Shown here: one piece after another, positions 48,719-57,513 of the stretch | How the letters are laid out: each line of letters starts with the position of its first letter | How positions within the stretch are numbered: position 1 is the stretch's first letter | Translations under genes and position numbers: made by a program | The notes under the pieces: model-generated | What the model was told of the DNA's origin: nothing | The model's input: only the letters and a program-made list of their open reading frames with translations | Database searches by the model: none | Assembly: GCF_003206045.1 (NCBI RefSeq) | Contig: NZ_PZJM01000008.1 | Coordinates: 1 to 64,000 of the forward strand | Length of the DNA: 64,000 bases | Direction: 5' to 3' | Origin: Salinicola lusitanus | GTDB taxonomy: Bacteria; Pseudomonadota; Gammaproteobacteria; Pseudomonadales; Halomonadaceae

Positions 48719-49077
48719 CACTCACCTCCCATGCTCTCAATGGCGTCGAACGTCGACGGCGTCATCATAGCCACACATTGTTCATATGAACAATAACATC
48801 TCATATGAGCAAAAAGTCGTGTATCAAACGGCGTCACCGACGCAAGAATCGGCGTCAAAGCCGCTGGCAAGCCGAGAGAATCACGCTCGAGCCACGAGAT
48901 GGAACGATGCGATATCACCACCAAAGTCGCATATCCGCGCCCTTTCCGGTCGCTATGATGGTCCCGAGCGTCATAGACAACCAAATGTGCACCATCGGAT
49001 CATATTTTCATCAGGCCAGATCCGGACAGCGATCGTCCATGGCCTGGCACACATCTCAATCGCCGGGAGCGTCGGCC
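48719..49077. other. divergent promoter region
   Basis: About 360 bases between the RpiB-like gene (minus) and the kinase gene (plus). They hold two adjacent palindromes at 48777-48809; the rest reads open in two frames into the kinase but without family similarity. Confidence 0.6.
48777..48809. promoter_or_regulatory. tandem palindromic operator
   Basis: ATTGTTCATATGAACAAT (48777-48794) is a perfect 18-bp palindrome; CTCATATGAG (48800-48809) is a second, 10-bp one. Centres are 19 bp apart, about two helical turns, as expected for cooperative repressor binding. It is placed to control both divergent genes. Confidence 0.75.
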
Positions 49078-50799
49078 ATGACACGTCTTTACAACGATCC
49101 TGTGAATTTCGTCGACGAAGCGACCGAGGGGTTCGTCGCCGCGCATGCGCAGCGGGTCTGCCAGGTACCCGGCGGGGTCATCCGCAGCACCCGCAGCGAA
49201 CCGGGCACCGTCGCCGTCGTCATCGGCGGCGGCTCCGGCCACTACCCCGCCTTCGCGGGGCTGGTCGGCCAGGGCCTGGCGCATGGCGCGGTAATCGGCA
49301 ATCTGTTTGCCTCGCCGTCGGCACAGCAGGTCTACAACGTCTGCAAGGCAGCCAACAATGGCGCCGGCGTGCTGCTCAGCTTCGGCAACTACGCCGGCGA
49401 CGTGCTGCATTTCGGCCAGGCCCGGGAGCGCCTGATCCGCGAGGGCATCCCCTGCGAGATCGTCGCGGTCATCGACGATGTCTCCAGCGCCGGCCAGGAC
49501 GAGCTGCACAAGCGTCGCGGCATCGCCGGCGACCTGACCGTCTTCAAGATCGCAGCGGCAGCGGCCGAGGCCGGCTATTCGCTGGAAGAAGTGGTACGCG
49601 TCTCCCGCGCGGCCAACCTGCGCACCCGCTCCATGGGCGTGGCGTTCGACGGCTGCACGCTGCCGGGTGCGAAGGATGCGCTGTTCCACGTACCCGCCGG
49701 CAAGATGGCGGTGGGCCTGGGCATCCACGGCGAACCGGGGATCAGCGAGCAGGACGTTCCCAGCGCCGACGCTCTCGCCGAGCTGCTCGTCTCTCACCTG
49801 ATGGAGGAGATCCCGGACGGGGTCGGCAGTGTCGAGGGGGCCAAGGCCTCGGTGCTGCTCAACGGCCTGGGCTCGATCAAGTACGAAGAGCTGTTCGTGG
49901 TCTATCGGCGGGTCAATCAGTTGCTGACGGAAGCCGGCCTGGAGATCGTCGAGCCGGAAGTGGGGGAACTGGTCACCAGTCTCGACATGGCGGGCGCCTC
50001 GTTGACGCTGTTCTGGCTCGACGACGAGCTGGAGCGGTTGTGGAAGGCGCCGGCCGATGCGCCGGCCTATCGCAAGGGCAGTCTCGAGGCCGCCCCGCCG
50101 ATCGACGCCTCGGAGCTGGACATCCCGGATGCCGATGCCATTCCACCCGCCAGCGAAGCGTCGATCGCTACCGCGCGCTGCCTCTATCAGGCGTTGAGCG
50201 CGACGCGCAAGATCATCGACCAGAAGGTGGAGGAGCTGGGACGACTCGATGCCATTGCCGGGGATGGCGACCATGGCATCGGCATGCAGCGCGGGGCGGT
50301 CGCCGCGGAACTGGCCGCGGAAGACGCGGTGAGCCGCAGTGCCGGGGCCGGCACGCTGCTGCGCATGGCCGCCGAGGCGTGGTCGGATCGCGCAGGCGGC
50401 ACCTCCGGCGCGATCTGGGGCGTCATGCTCAATGCCCTCAGCGTGACGCTCGGCGACGACGACGCGCCAACCCCGGCGCACTATGCCGAAGGCATCACCA
50501 AGGCCAAGAATGACGTGATGGCATTCGGCAAGGCCAAGCTGGGCGACAAGACGCTGGTCGATGCGCTGGCGCCGTTCAGCGAGGCGCTCGAACAGGCGGT
50601 GGATGCCGGCGACGATCTGGCGACGGCATGGCGCAAGGCCGTCGAGGCCTGCGAAGCGGCGGCGACCGCCACCTCCGAGCTCCGGCCGAAGATGGGGCGC
50701 GCCCGCCCGCTGGCCGAGAAGAGCCTCGGCACGCCGGATCCCGGCGCGGTCTCGCTCTCCCTGATCGTCGCCGCCATTCAACCCGTCATCGACCGGTGA
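49078..50799 (+). CDS. DhaK-DhaL fusion kinase, probable erythrulose kinase
   Basis: A 573-aa ATP-dependent ketose kinase of the dihydroxyacetone kinase family. The N-terminal DhaK domain has GGGSGHYPAFAGLVGQG and LLSFGNYAGDVLHF; the C-terminal DhaL domain has AIAGDGDHGIGMQRG, whose aspartates bind Mg-ATP. Dihydroxyacetone kinases proper are similar, but tetritol clusters use this family for L- or D-erythrulose (LerK/DerK), which fits EltD nearby. The ATG at 49078 has GGGAG eight bases upstream; the long frame upstream from 48805 is rejected. The TIM-like isomerase follows 43 bases later. Confidence 0.85.
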   Translation: MTRLYNDPVNFVDEATEGFVAAHAQRVCQVPGGVIRSTRSEPGTVAVVIGGGSGHYPAFAGLVGQGLAHGAVIGNLFASPSAQQVYNVCKAANNGAGVLLSFGNYAGDVLHFGQARERLIREGIPCEIVAVIDDVSSAGQDELHKRRGIAGDLTVFKIAAAAAEAGYSLEEVVRVSRAANLRTRSMGVAFDGCTLPGAKDALFHVPAGKMAVGLGIHGEPGISEQDVPSADALAELLVSHLMEEIPDGVGSVEGAKASVLLNGLGSIKYEELFVVYRRVNQLLTEAGLEIVEPEVGELVTSLDMAGASLTLFWLDDELERLWKAPADAPAYRKGSLEAAPPIDASELDIPDADAIPPASEASIATARCLYQALSATRKIIDQKVEELGRLDAIAGDGDHGIGMQRGAVAAELAAEDAVSRSAGAGTLLRMAAEAWSDRAGGTSGAIWGVMLNALSVTLGDDDAPTPAHYAEGITKAKNDVMAFGKAKLGDKTLVDALAPFSEALEQAVDAGDDLATAWRKAVEACEAAATATSELRPKMGRARPLAEKSLGTPDPGAVSLSLIVAAIQPVIDR

Positions 50800-50842
50800 T
50801 CCCGTTCTCGATGGCCCAAGGCTAGACAACCGCGAGGACGCC

Positions 50843-51646
50843 ATGGCTCAAGCCCCGATCACCCTGGGCATCAGCTTCAAGATGTACTTCGGCTATGCCC
50901 AGACCCTGGAGTGGTGTCGCCGGATCGCCACCCTTCTCGCCCATCACCCGGCCGTCGTCGACGGCCGGGTGTCGCTGTTCGTGCTGCCCAGCTTCCCGGC
51001 GCTCGCCCCGGTGCTCGATTGCTTCGCCGACACGCCAGTCGGCGTGGGTGGCCAGAACCTGTATCAGGCACCACCCGGCGCTTATACTGGCGAGGTGAGC
51101 GGGGCCATGCTGGCCGAGATGGGCTGTCGTTATGTCGAGATCGGCCATGCCGAACGCCGGCGCCTGTTCGCGGAAGATGACGCTGTCGTTGCCACCAAGA
51201 CACGGATCGCCCTGGCGCAGGGGCTGATACCGGTGCTCTGCATCGGTGAAGCCGACCATGGCGAGCCGCGCGATGCCATTGCCGACTGCCGGCACCAGAT
51301 CGACTCGGCGCTGTCGCTGGCAACGCCGGATCAGCGCTCGCAGCCGCTGGTGGTCGCCTATGAACCGCACTGGGCGATCGGTGCCTCGGAACCGGCATCA
51401 CTGGCACACATTGCAGCGGTCTGCCAGGGGTTGCGGGATCACCTCTCCACGCACCCGTCTGCTAGGGTGATCTATGGTGGCAGCGCCGGCCCCGACCTGT
51501 TGACCCGCCTGGCGGGAAAGGTCGATGGTCTGTTCCTGGGGCGTTTCGCCCACGATCCGGCCGCGTTCGAGGCGATCGTGAACGAAGCCTCGCTGCTCGC
51601 GTCAAACGGATCAGCCGCGGGGAGCGAATCCTCCGCACCGGATTGA
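50843..51646 (+). CDS. TIM-like isomerase, probable L-erythrulose 1-phosphate isomerase
   Basis: A 267-aa triosephosphate-isomerase-fold protein. The catalytic His lies in YVEIGHAERR and the Glu in VAYEPHWAIG; the phosphate loop is VIYGGSAG. The N-terminal Lys motif reads ISFKMYFG, not the NWKMN of true TIM; this variant is what I expect of the LerI/EryH group, which interconverts L-erythrulose 1-phosphate and D-erythrulose 4-phosphate. Being next to the DhaK-type kinase supports that role. The C-terminus has a short Ser/Gly/Ala tail. Confidence in the family is high, in the substrate moderate. Confidence 0.85.
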   Translation: MAQAPITLGISFKMYFGYAQTLEWCRRIATLLAHHPAVVDGRVSLFVLPSFPALAPVLDCFADTPVGVGGQNLYQAPPGAYTGEVSGAMLAEMGCRYVEIGHAERRRLFAEDDAVVATKTRIALAQGLIPVLCIGEADHGEPRDAIADCRHQIDSALSLATPDQRSQPLVVAYEPHWAIGASEPASLAHIAAVCQGLRDHLSTHPSARVIYGGSAGPDLLTRLAGKVDGLFLGRFAHDPAAFEAIVNEASLLASNGSAAGSESSAPD

Positions 51647-51667
51647 CCATCCGCGCTAAACTGAACA

Positions 51668-51701
51668 GCCACGTTAGACTTGATGCCACGTTAGACTTGA
51701 T
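51668..51701. repeat. tandem 17-bp direct repeat upstream of tkt
   Basis: GCCACGTTAGACTTGAT occurs twice without spacer (51668-51684 and 51685-51701), in the 128-base gap before transketolase. It could be a tandem regulator site or simple duplication. Confidence 0.7.
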
Positions 51702-51774
51702 TGCCGTGTCGAACCGAGTGCCAGATCGCGTCTCGCGACATCATCCATTTACGATCTAGGGGATCCGAAAGCCA

Positions 51775-53769
51775 ATGCCATCTCGTCGTCAGCTAGCCAA
51801 CGCCATCCGCGCGCTTTCCATGGACGCCGTGCAGAAGGCCAACTCCGGCCACCCCGGCATGCCGATGGGCATGGCCGATATCGCGGAAGTGCTGTGGAAC
51901 GACCATCTCAAGCACAACCCCGCCAACCCGGACTGGGAAGATCGCGACCGTTTCATTCTCTCCAACGGTCACGGCTCGATGCTGCACTACTCGCTGCTTC
52001 ATCTGACCGGTTACGACCTGCCGATGAAGGAGCTCGAGAACTTCCGCCAGTTGGGTTCTAAGACCCCCGGTCACCCGGAACACGGTTACACGCCCGGTAT
52101 CGAGACCACCACCGGGCCGCTGGGCCAGGGCCTGGCCAACGGTATCGGCATGGCCATCGCCGAGCGCACTCTGGCGGCGCAGTTCAACCGTGACGGCCAC
52201 GATATCGTCGACCACCGCATCTGGGTCTTCGCCGGCGACGGCTGCCTGATGGAGGGGATCAGCCACGAGGCGTGCTCGCTAGCCGGCACCCTGGGTCTGG
52301 GCAACCTGACCGTGTTCTACGACGACAACGGCATCTCCATCGATGGCGAGGTCGAGGGCTGGTTCACCGACGACACCGCCAAGCGCTTCGAGGCCTACCA
52401 CTGGCACGTGGTGCGCGACGTCGACGGCCACGACGCCGAGCAGATCAACGCCGCCATCGAGGAAGCCAAGCGTGTCACCGACAAGCCGACCCTGATCATC
52501 TGCAAGACCGTGATCGGCTTCGGTTCGCCCAACAAGGCGGGCAAGGAGGAGAGCCACGGTGCCGCCCTCGGCGAAGACGAAGTCGCGGCCGCGCGCAAGG
52601 AGCTGGGTTGGGAATATCCGGCGTTCGAGATTCCCGACGACTACTACGCGGCGTGGGACGCCCGCGAGCAGGGCCAGAAACGCGAAGCCGAGTACGACGC
52701 CAAGCTGGCGGCTTACGAGCAGGCCTACCCGGAACTGGCCAAGGAGCTGAAACGTCGCTACAACGGCGAGCTGCCGGCCAACTTCGACGGCGATGCCCTG
52801 ATCAAGACGGCGCAGGAGAAATCCGAGACCACCGCCTCGCGCAAGGCCTCGCTGGGCGTCCTCAACGAGCTGGGACCGGACCTGCCCGAGCTGTTCGGCG
52901 GCAGCGCCGACCTCGCCCCCTCCAACCTGACCCTGTGGAAAGGCGCCAAGGCGATCAGCAAGGAAGACTTCGACGGCGGCTACCTGCACTACGGCGTGCG
53001 CGAGTTCGGCATGGGCGCGATCGCCAACGGCATCGCCACCCACGGCGGCTTCATTCCCTACGACGCGACCTTCCTGGTGTTCATGGAGTACATGCACAAC
53101 GCCGTGCGCATGTCGGCGCTGTCGCATACCCGCATCATTCACGTCTTCACCCACGACTCCATCGGTCTCGGCGAAGATGGCCCTACCCACCAGCCGATCG
53201 AGCAGCTGGCCGACCTGCGCAATCTGCCCGGTCTGGCAACGTGGCGCCCGTGTGACGCCACCGAGACGACGGCGGCCTGGGTCGAGGGCCTGAAGCGGGA
53301 GAAAGGCCCCACGGCGCTGATCTTCTCGCGCCAGGATCTGCCGGCCCAGCCGCGCGACGACGAGCAGCTCAAGCAGATTCGTCGCGGCGGCTACGTGCTC
53401 AAGGAAGCCGAGGGCGGCAAGCCGGAGCTGATCCTGATCGCCACCGGTTCCGAAGTGGGCCTGGCGATGGACGCCGCCACCGAACTCGAGGGCAAGGGCA
53501 AGAAGGTCCGCGTGGTCTCCATGCCCTGCACCAGCGCCTTCGACGAGCAGGACGAGAGCTATCGCGAGTCGGTGCTGCCGGGCGACGTGCGCAAGCGTCT
53601 GGCGGTCGAAGCCGCCATCCCGTCGACCTGGTACAAGTACGTGGGCCTCGATGGCGACGTCATCGGCATGACCACCTATGGCGAGTCCGCCAAGGCCGGC
53701 GATCTGTTCAAGCACTTCGGTTTCACGGTCGACAAGGTCGTCGCCCGCGCCGAGAAGCTGCTGGGCTGA
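51775..53769 (+). CDS. tkt: transketolase
   Basis: A 664-aa thiamine-diphosphate enzyme transferring two-carbon units between ketose and aldose phosphates. Features: [12 protein letters not shown], the TPP motif [15 protein letters not shown], and [20 protein letters not shown] in the pyrimidine domain. The length matches TktA. It uses D-erythrose 4-phosphate, the end product proposed for the tetritol pathway, and lies co-directionally after the kinase and isomerase genes, though separated by 128 bases, so it may have its own promoter. Confidence 0.96.
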   Translation: MPSRRQLANAIRALSMDAVQKANSGHPGMPMGMADIAEVLWNDHLKHNPANPDWEDRDRFILSNGHGSMLHYSLLHLTGYDLPMKELENFRQLGSKTPGHPEHGYTPGIETTTGPLGQGLANGIGMAIAERTLAAQFNRDGHDIVDHRIWVFAGDGCLMEGISHEACSLAGTLGLGNLTVFYDDNGISIDGEVEGWFTDDTAKRFEAYHWHVVRDVDGHDAEQINAAIEEAKRVTDKPTLIICKTVIGFGSPNKAGKEESHGAALGEDEVAAARKELGWEYPAFEIPDDYYAAWDAREQGQKREAEYDAKLAAYEQAYPELAKELKRRYNGELPANFDGDALIKTAQEKSETTASRKASLGVLNELGPDLPELFGGSADLAPSNLTLWKGAKAISKEDFDGGYLHYGVREFGMGAIANGIATHGGFIPYDATFLVFMEYMHNAVRMSALSHTRIIHVFTHDSIGLGEDGPTHQPIEQLADLRNLPGLATWRPCDATETTAAWVEGLKREKGPTALIFSRQDLPAQPRDDEQLKQIRRGGYVLKEAEGGKPELILIATGSEVGLAMDAATELEGKGKKVRVVSMPCTSAFDEQDESYRESVLPGDVRKRLAVEAAIPSTWYKYVGLDGDVIGMTTYGESAKAGDLFKHFGFTVDKVVARAEKLLG

Positions 53770-53796
53770 TCGTCACACCCGATAGCGTCCAACCAG

Positions 53797-53825
53797 ACGC
53801 CCGGCCTGTTGGCCGGGCGTTTTTC
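53797..53825 (+). terminator. intrinsic terminator of tkt
   Basis: ACGCCCGGCC and GGCCGGGCGT form a perfect 10-bp stem with a TGTT loop, followed by TTTT. It lies about 27 bases past the tkt stop. Confidence 0.95.
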
Positions 53826-53886
53826 GTTGGAGGGTTCGCGACACGGCGGCTCGGCCGCTGAGGAACGCTCCGGTCTCAGCCAGCGC

Positions 53887-54873
53887 TCAATCGGACTTGT
53901 CGTCGACCCGGGTCGCCTCGTCCAGGCGCAGAATGGTGTGGGCGTTGGTGACGCTGGTGGCGAGGGTGTCGATCACCCCGGTGCGCAGCGCGCCGAGGAT
54001 ACCGGCCGCCTTGGTGTTCTCGGCGGCGATGGCGATCACGTCGGGGATCCGGGCCAGATCGGTGATGGTCAGGCCGATCACGCGGCCCTGCATCGGCGTC
54101 ATCGACGGCCGGCCGTAGATGTCGATGAAGTCGTAGCCCATCATGTCGCCGACCGTGCCGGAGAGCCGCGCCTCGGCAGTCTCCTGGGGGGTGAACCAGC
54201 CCATCCGCACCATGTTGCTGTTCTCGCTGAGATCGCCGATACCGATCAGGGCGAGATCGGCGCGCCGGGCGCGATCCAGGGTCTGGCGAATGGTCGGGTT
54301 CTCGTACATGGCGTCGCGCAGCTCGAGGTTCTGCACCAGCGCTGGCGCGTAGAGCGTCTCGCTGTCGCCGCCGAACTTGATCGCCAGGCGGCGGCAGATA
54401 TGGTCCGGGTTCATGTACTCCCCCGCCCGCACCGAACCGCCGATGGCGCAGACGAACGAGCACTGCCGCTGCCCCTGCTCGAACACGTTGTCCGCCACCG
54501 CACCGACATTGCGCCCCATGCCGACGGCGACGATCGCCCCCTCGCTCAGCTGTCGCGAGAGATGATCGGCCACCAGGCTGGCCACGTTGGCGCGCTGAAC
54601 GTCGGCATCGGCGTGATCGAGCGCGATCAGGGCGCGCTTGACCCCGAAGCGCCGTTTCAGCGCCTGCTCGATCTCCGCGCTGACGGCGGGATGCTGGCGC
54701 ACACGAACGTCGACGATGCCTTCCGCCTGCGCGCGCTTGAGCAGGCGTCCCGCCTTGACCCGTGAGATCCCCAATCGATTGGCGATGACCTCCTGGGTCT
54801 CACCCTCGGTGTAGTAGAGGGTGGCGATTTCCGTCATCAGAGCGATATCGGCGTTCTCGTTGCGCTCGTTCAT
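53887..54873 (-). CDS. SorC/DeoR-type sugar-binding regulator (EryD-like)
   Basis: A 328-aa regulator of the SorC family: N-terminal helix-turn-helix (TQEVIANRLGISRVKAGRLL, about residues 26-46) and a large C-terminal sugar-phosphate-binding domain (VGMGRNVGAVADNVF, ADLALIGIGDLS). Regulators of this family control erythritol, ribitol and sorbose operons, usually responding to the substrate or a phosphate of it. It converges on tkt at the end of the tetritol genes and is the best candidate for binding the TCATATGA palindromes. The start at 54873 (MNERNEN) has GGAAG upstream; an ATG four codons earlier is possible. Confidence 0.87.
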   Translation of the reverse strand: MNERNENADIALMTEIATLYYTEGETQEVIANRLGISRVKAGRLLKRAQAEGIVDVRVRQHPAVSAEIEQALKRRFGVKRALIALDHADADVQRANVASLVADHLSRQLSEGAIVAVGMGRNVGAVADNVFEQGQRQCSFVCAIGGSVRAGEYMNPDHICRRLAIKFGGDSETLYAPALVQNLELRDAMYENPTIRQTLDRARRADLALIGIGDLSENSNMVRMGWFTPQETAEARLSGTVGDMMGYDFIDIYGRPSMTPMQGRVIGLTITDLARIPDVIAIAAENTKAAGILGALRTGVIDTLATSVTNAHTILRLDEATRVDDKSD

Positions 54874-55064
54874 GCACGCTTCCATAGTTTGAGAAGATCG
54901 AGTGTTGAGAAGATCGGTCTTGAACGGCCCGTGACGGGCGCGTCCCACCCTCGCCCAGCCGGCCGCTTCGACCGGCTCACGATACCACAGGGTCCACCGC
55001 GTTCGACTTTCTCGCGCGCCGCGATCGGCGTAAACTATCGGCGGATTGCGGTTCGCCGCGATCG

Positions 55065-55222
55065 GTTCTCAGGGCGGGGTGCAAGTCCCCACCGGCGGTA
55101 ATGATGCGGCGTGAAAAGAACGCCAGTATCTCAGCCCGCGAGCGCTCGAAGGTGTCACCTTCGAGGTCAGCAGATTCGGTGAGACTCCGAAGCCGACGGT
55201 GATAGTCCGGATGAAAGAGAAC
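55065..55222 (+). promoter_or_regulatory. FMN (RFN) riboswitch
   Basis: The conserved RFN sequence is complete: GTTCTC-AGGGCGGGG at the 5' side, CCCACCGGCGGTAAT, AGCCCGCGAGCG, GTCAGCAGATTCGGTG, CCGAAGCCGACGGT, AGTCCGGATG and closing GAGAAC (55217-55222). It senses FMN and controls the lumazine synthase gene downstream. Confidence 0.96.
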
Positions 55223-55342
55223 GGTTCCCTTGCAACGACGATTCGGTCAGCCGCGCGGCTATCGGTGACATTCACCGTTCGCCCCCACGCCAACCGCCTC
55301 CCGTGACTCCCAAGCGGATCCGAAGCCCTGATTCTGGTTAAC

Positions 55343-55356
55343 GTGACTTCGGTCAC
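55343..55356 (+). promoter_or_regulatory. hairpin before the ribH ribosome-binding site
   Basis: GTGAC-TTCG-GTCAC forms a stable UUCG-capped hairpin just upstream of AGGAAA and the ribH start. CGGTGAC at 55263-55269 can alternatively pair with GTCACCG at 55352-55358, so the two structures may form the riboswitch expression platform. Confidence 0.5.
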
Positions 55357-55375
55357 CGATCAATAGGAAACGACC

Positions 55376-55873
55376 ATGAATCAGCCCTATCCGCCGCAGC
55401 TCTCGCCGCAGACGCTGTCGCAACGCATCGCCTTCATTCGTGCCGACTGGCACGGCGATATCGTCGGCAACTGCCACGCTGCCTTCCTCGAAGCGGTCGC
55501 CGAACGCGGCTTTGCCACCGAGCAAGTCGATACCTTCACCGTTCCCGGCGTGTTCGAGATTCCGCTCCAGGCCAAGCTGCTGGCCAAGAGCGGCCGCTAC
55601 GCCGCGATCGTCGCCTCCGGCTTCGTCGTCGACGGCGGCATCTATCGCCACGACTTCGTCTCCACCGCCGTGATCGACGCACTGATGTCACTGCAGGTCG
55701 AACAGGAAGTGCCGGTGCTCTCCGCGGTGCTGACGCCGCACCACTTCCATGAGCATGAGGCGCATCTGGGATTCTTCCAGCAGCACTTCCTCACCAAGGG
55801 ACGCGAGGCCGCCGAGGCGTGCCTGACGACGATGGAAAACCTCAGTCAGGTGCGTAAGCTGAGCGTCGACTGA
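55376..55873 (+). CDS. ribH: 6,7-dimethyl-8-ribityllumazine synthase, RibH2 type
   Basis: A 165-aa enzyme condensing the ribityl-uracil and dihydroxybutanone phosphate precursors in riboflavin synthesis. Motifs: FTVPGVFEIPLQAKLLA (substrate site), ASGFVVDGGIYRHDFVS and VLTPHHFHEHEAH. The IYRHDFV and FHEH variants are as in the RibH2 (type II, decameric) lumazine synthases of Brucella and rhizobia rather than the usual RibH. It stands alone, without other rib genes, directly under an FMN riboswitch, suggesting a supplementary supply switched on when FMN is low. Confidence 0.9.
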   Translation: MNQPYPPQLSPQTLSQRIAFIRADWHGDIVGNCHAAFLEAVAERGFATEQVDTFTVPGVFEIPLQAKLLAKSGRYAAIVASGFVVDGGIYRHDFVSTAVIDALMSLQVEQEVPVLSAVLTPHHFHEHEAHLGFFQQHFLTKGREAAEACLTTMENLSQVRKLSVD

Positions 55874-55897
55874 GCGCCCACCAGTGTCATACTGAAG

Positions 55898-55930
55898 AGC
55901 CCACGCCATCCCCGATGGCGTGGGCTTTTT
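55898..55930 (+). terminator. intrinsic terminator of ribH
   Basis: AGCCCACGCCATC and GATGGCGTGGGCT form a perfect 13-bp stem with a 3-nt loop followed by TTTTT, 25 bases past the ribH stop. Confidence 0.95.
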
Positions 55931-55963
55931 CGTTCCGTTTCAACCGTTCGACGGGGGATCAGG

Positions 55964-57466
55964 TCAGCTCTCGACGGCGGCCTGGCGCCGACTCCTCACC
56001 CGCAGATAGATCGCGAACGCCAGCGACACGGCGATCAATACCCACAGGCACACGGCGATCGGACTCTTGGTGAAGAAGATCGAATAGTTGCCATATGACT
56101 CCAGGCTCTTGACGAAATAGACCTCTGCCGACTTGCCGAGAATGAAGCCGATGATCAGCGGCACCGTCTCCAGTCCGATCTTGTGGGCGACCCAGCCGAA
56201 CACGCCGAAGATCAGCAGCGTCCAGACATCGAACATGATGCCGTAGTTGATGGCGTAGGCACCGACGACGCACATCATGATGATCAGCGGATAGAGAATG
56301 TACTTCGGCACCTCGATCACCCTGGCGATATGGCGGATCGCGAAGTACATGATGCCGAACATCAGCACATTGGCCGCCAGCAGCGCGATGATCATCAGGT
56401 ACCAGGTATCGAGGTTGTTGCCGATGAACAGCGGGCCGACCTGGATGCCCTGGAGCGTGAACGCGCCGATCAGGATCGCGGTGGTGGAGTCCCCGGGGAT
56501 ACCCAGCGACAGCAGCGGCACCAGCGCACCACCGGTCAGCGCGTTGTTGGAGGACTCCGACGAGACGATCCCCTGCGGGGCGCCCTTGCCCATCTGCGAG
56601 GAGTCCCGCGAGAAATTCTTCTCCTGACTGTAGGCCAGTACCGAAGCGGCACTGCCCCCCACGCCCGGCAGGATCCCGACGAAGGTGCCGATGCTCGAGG
56701 AGCGTATCAGGTTGGTTAGTTGGCCCTTGAACACGCCGAACCGGAACTTGGCACCGTTCTTGAGCGAAATCGGCCCCTGGCCGGTCTCGTCCCTGAACCC
56801 CTTTTCGGCATCCAGCAGCACGGTGGTCAGGCCGAAAATACCGATCAGTACCGGCAGCAGCGAAAAGCCGTCGATCAGGTAGTACTGCATGAAGTCGAAC
56901 ATCAGCCGCGGCTCGCCGTTGCCACCCTCGGTGATCGAGTAGGTGCCGATCAGGCTCAGCCACACCCCCAGCACGCCGCTGAACACGCCCATCAGCATGT
57001 TGGAACAGAGCGAGGCGATGACCGTCAGCGCCAGCAGGATGATCAGGAATTTCTCGACGTAGGAGAACTTGATCGCGAAGTCCGCCAGCAACGGCGCGAA
57101 GAAGAACAGTACCGCGGCGCTGAACAGCCCGCCGAAGACCGAGGCGACGATCCCGATCTTGAGCGCGCGCTCGCCCTCGCCCCGCTTGGCCATCGGATAG
57201 CCGTCGAAGGTGGTGGTGATCGACGATGGCGTGCCGGGGATGTTGATCAGTACGGCCGGCACCATCCCGCCGGAAATGCCGCCGACGTAGAGCCCCAGCA
57301 ACAGCGCGATGCCGTTCTCGAGGCCGAAGGCGTAGGTCAGCGGCAGACAGACCGCCACCGCCATGGTGGCGGTCATGCCGGGGATCGCGCCGAAGATGAT
57401 GCCGATCGCGGTCCCCGCGGCGATCAGCGCGAAGAACATCGGCGTGAGATGAGACAGAATATCCAT
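55964..57466 (-). CDS. tctA: tripartite tricarboxylate transporter, large permease (TctA)
   Basis: A 500-aa membrane protein with about 12 helices. The conserved GxIIGAIPGMTATMAVA near the N-terminus and the repeat GILPGVGGSAASVLAYS, plus LSLGIPGDSTTAILIGAF, define TctA. Import of a tricarboxylate or other carboxylate is driven by ion gradients. It is the last gene of the tctCBA series; the start has GGAG upstream. Confidence 0.95.
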   Translation of the reverse strand: MDILSHLTPMFFALIAAGTAIGIIFGAIPGMTATMAVAVCLPLTYAFGLENGIALLLGLYVGGISGGMVPAVLINIPGTPSSITTTFDGYPMAKRGEGERALKIGIVASVFGGLFSAAVLFFFAPLLADFAIKFSYVEKFLIILLALTVIASLCSNMLMGVFSGVLGVWLSLIGTYSITEGGNGEPRLMFDFMQYYLIDGFSLLPVLIGIFGLTTVLLDAEKGFRDETGQGPISLKNGAKFRFGVFKGQLTNLIRSSSIGTFVGILPGVGGSAASVLAYSQEKNFSRDSSQMGKGAPQGIVSSESSNNALTGGALVPLLSLGIPGDSTTAILIGAFTLQGIQVGPLFIGNNLDTWYLMIIALLAANVLMFGIMYFAIRHIARVIEVPKYILYPLIIMMCVVGAYAINYGIMFDVWTLLIFGVFGWVAHKIGLETVPLIIGFILGKSAEVYFVKSLESYGNYSIFFTKSPIAVCLWVLIAVSLAFAIYLRVRSRRQAAVES

Positions 57467-57513
57467 GAAAGACGTCTCCGGCAGTCAGGGCGAAGGAGTT
57501 GAGGGCCAGCGGC

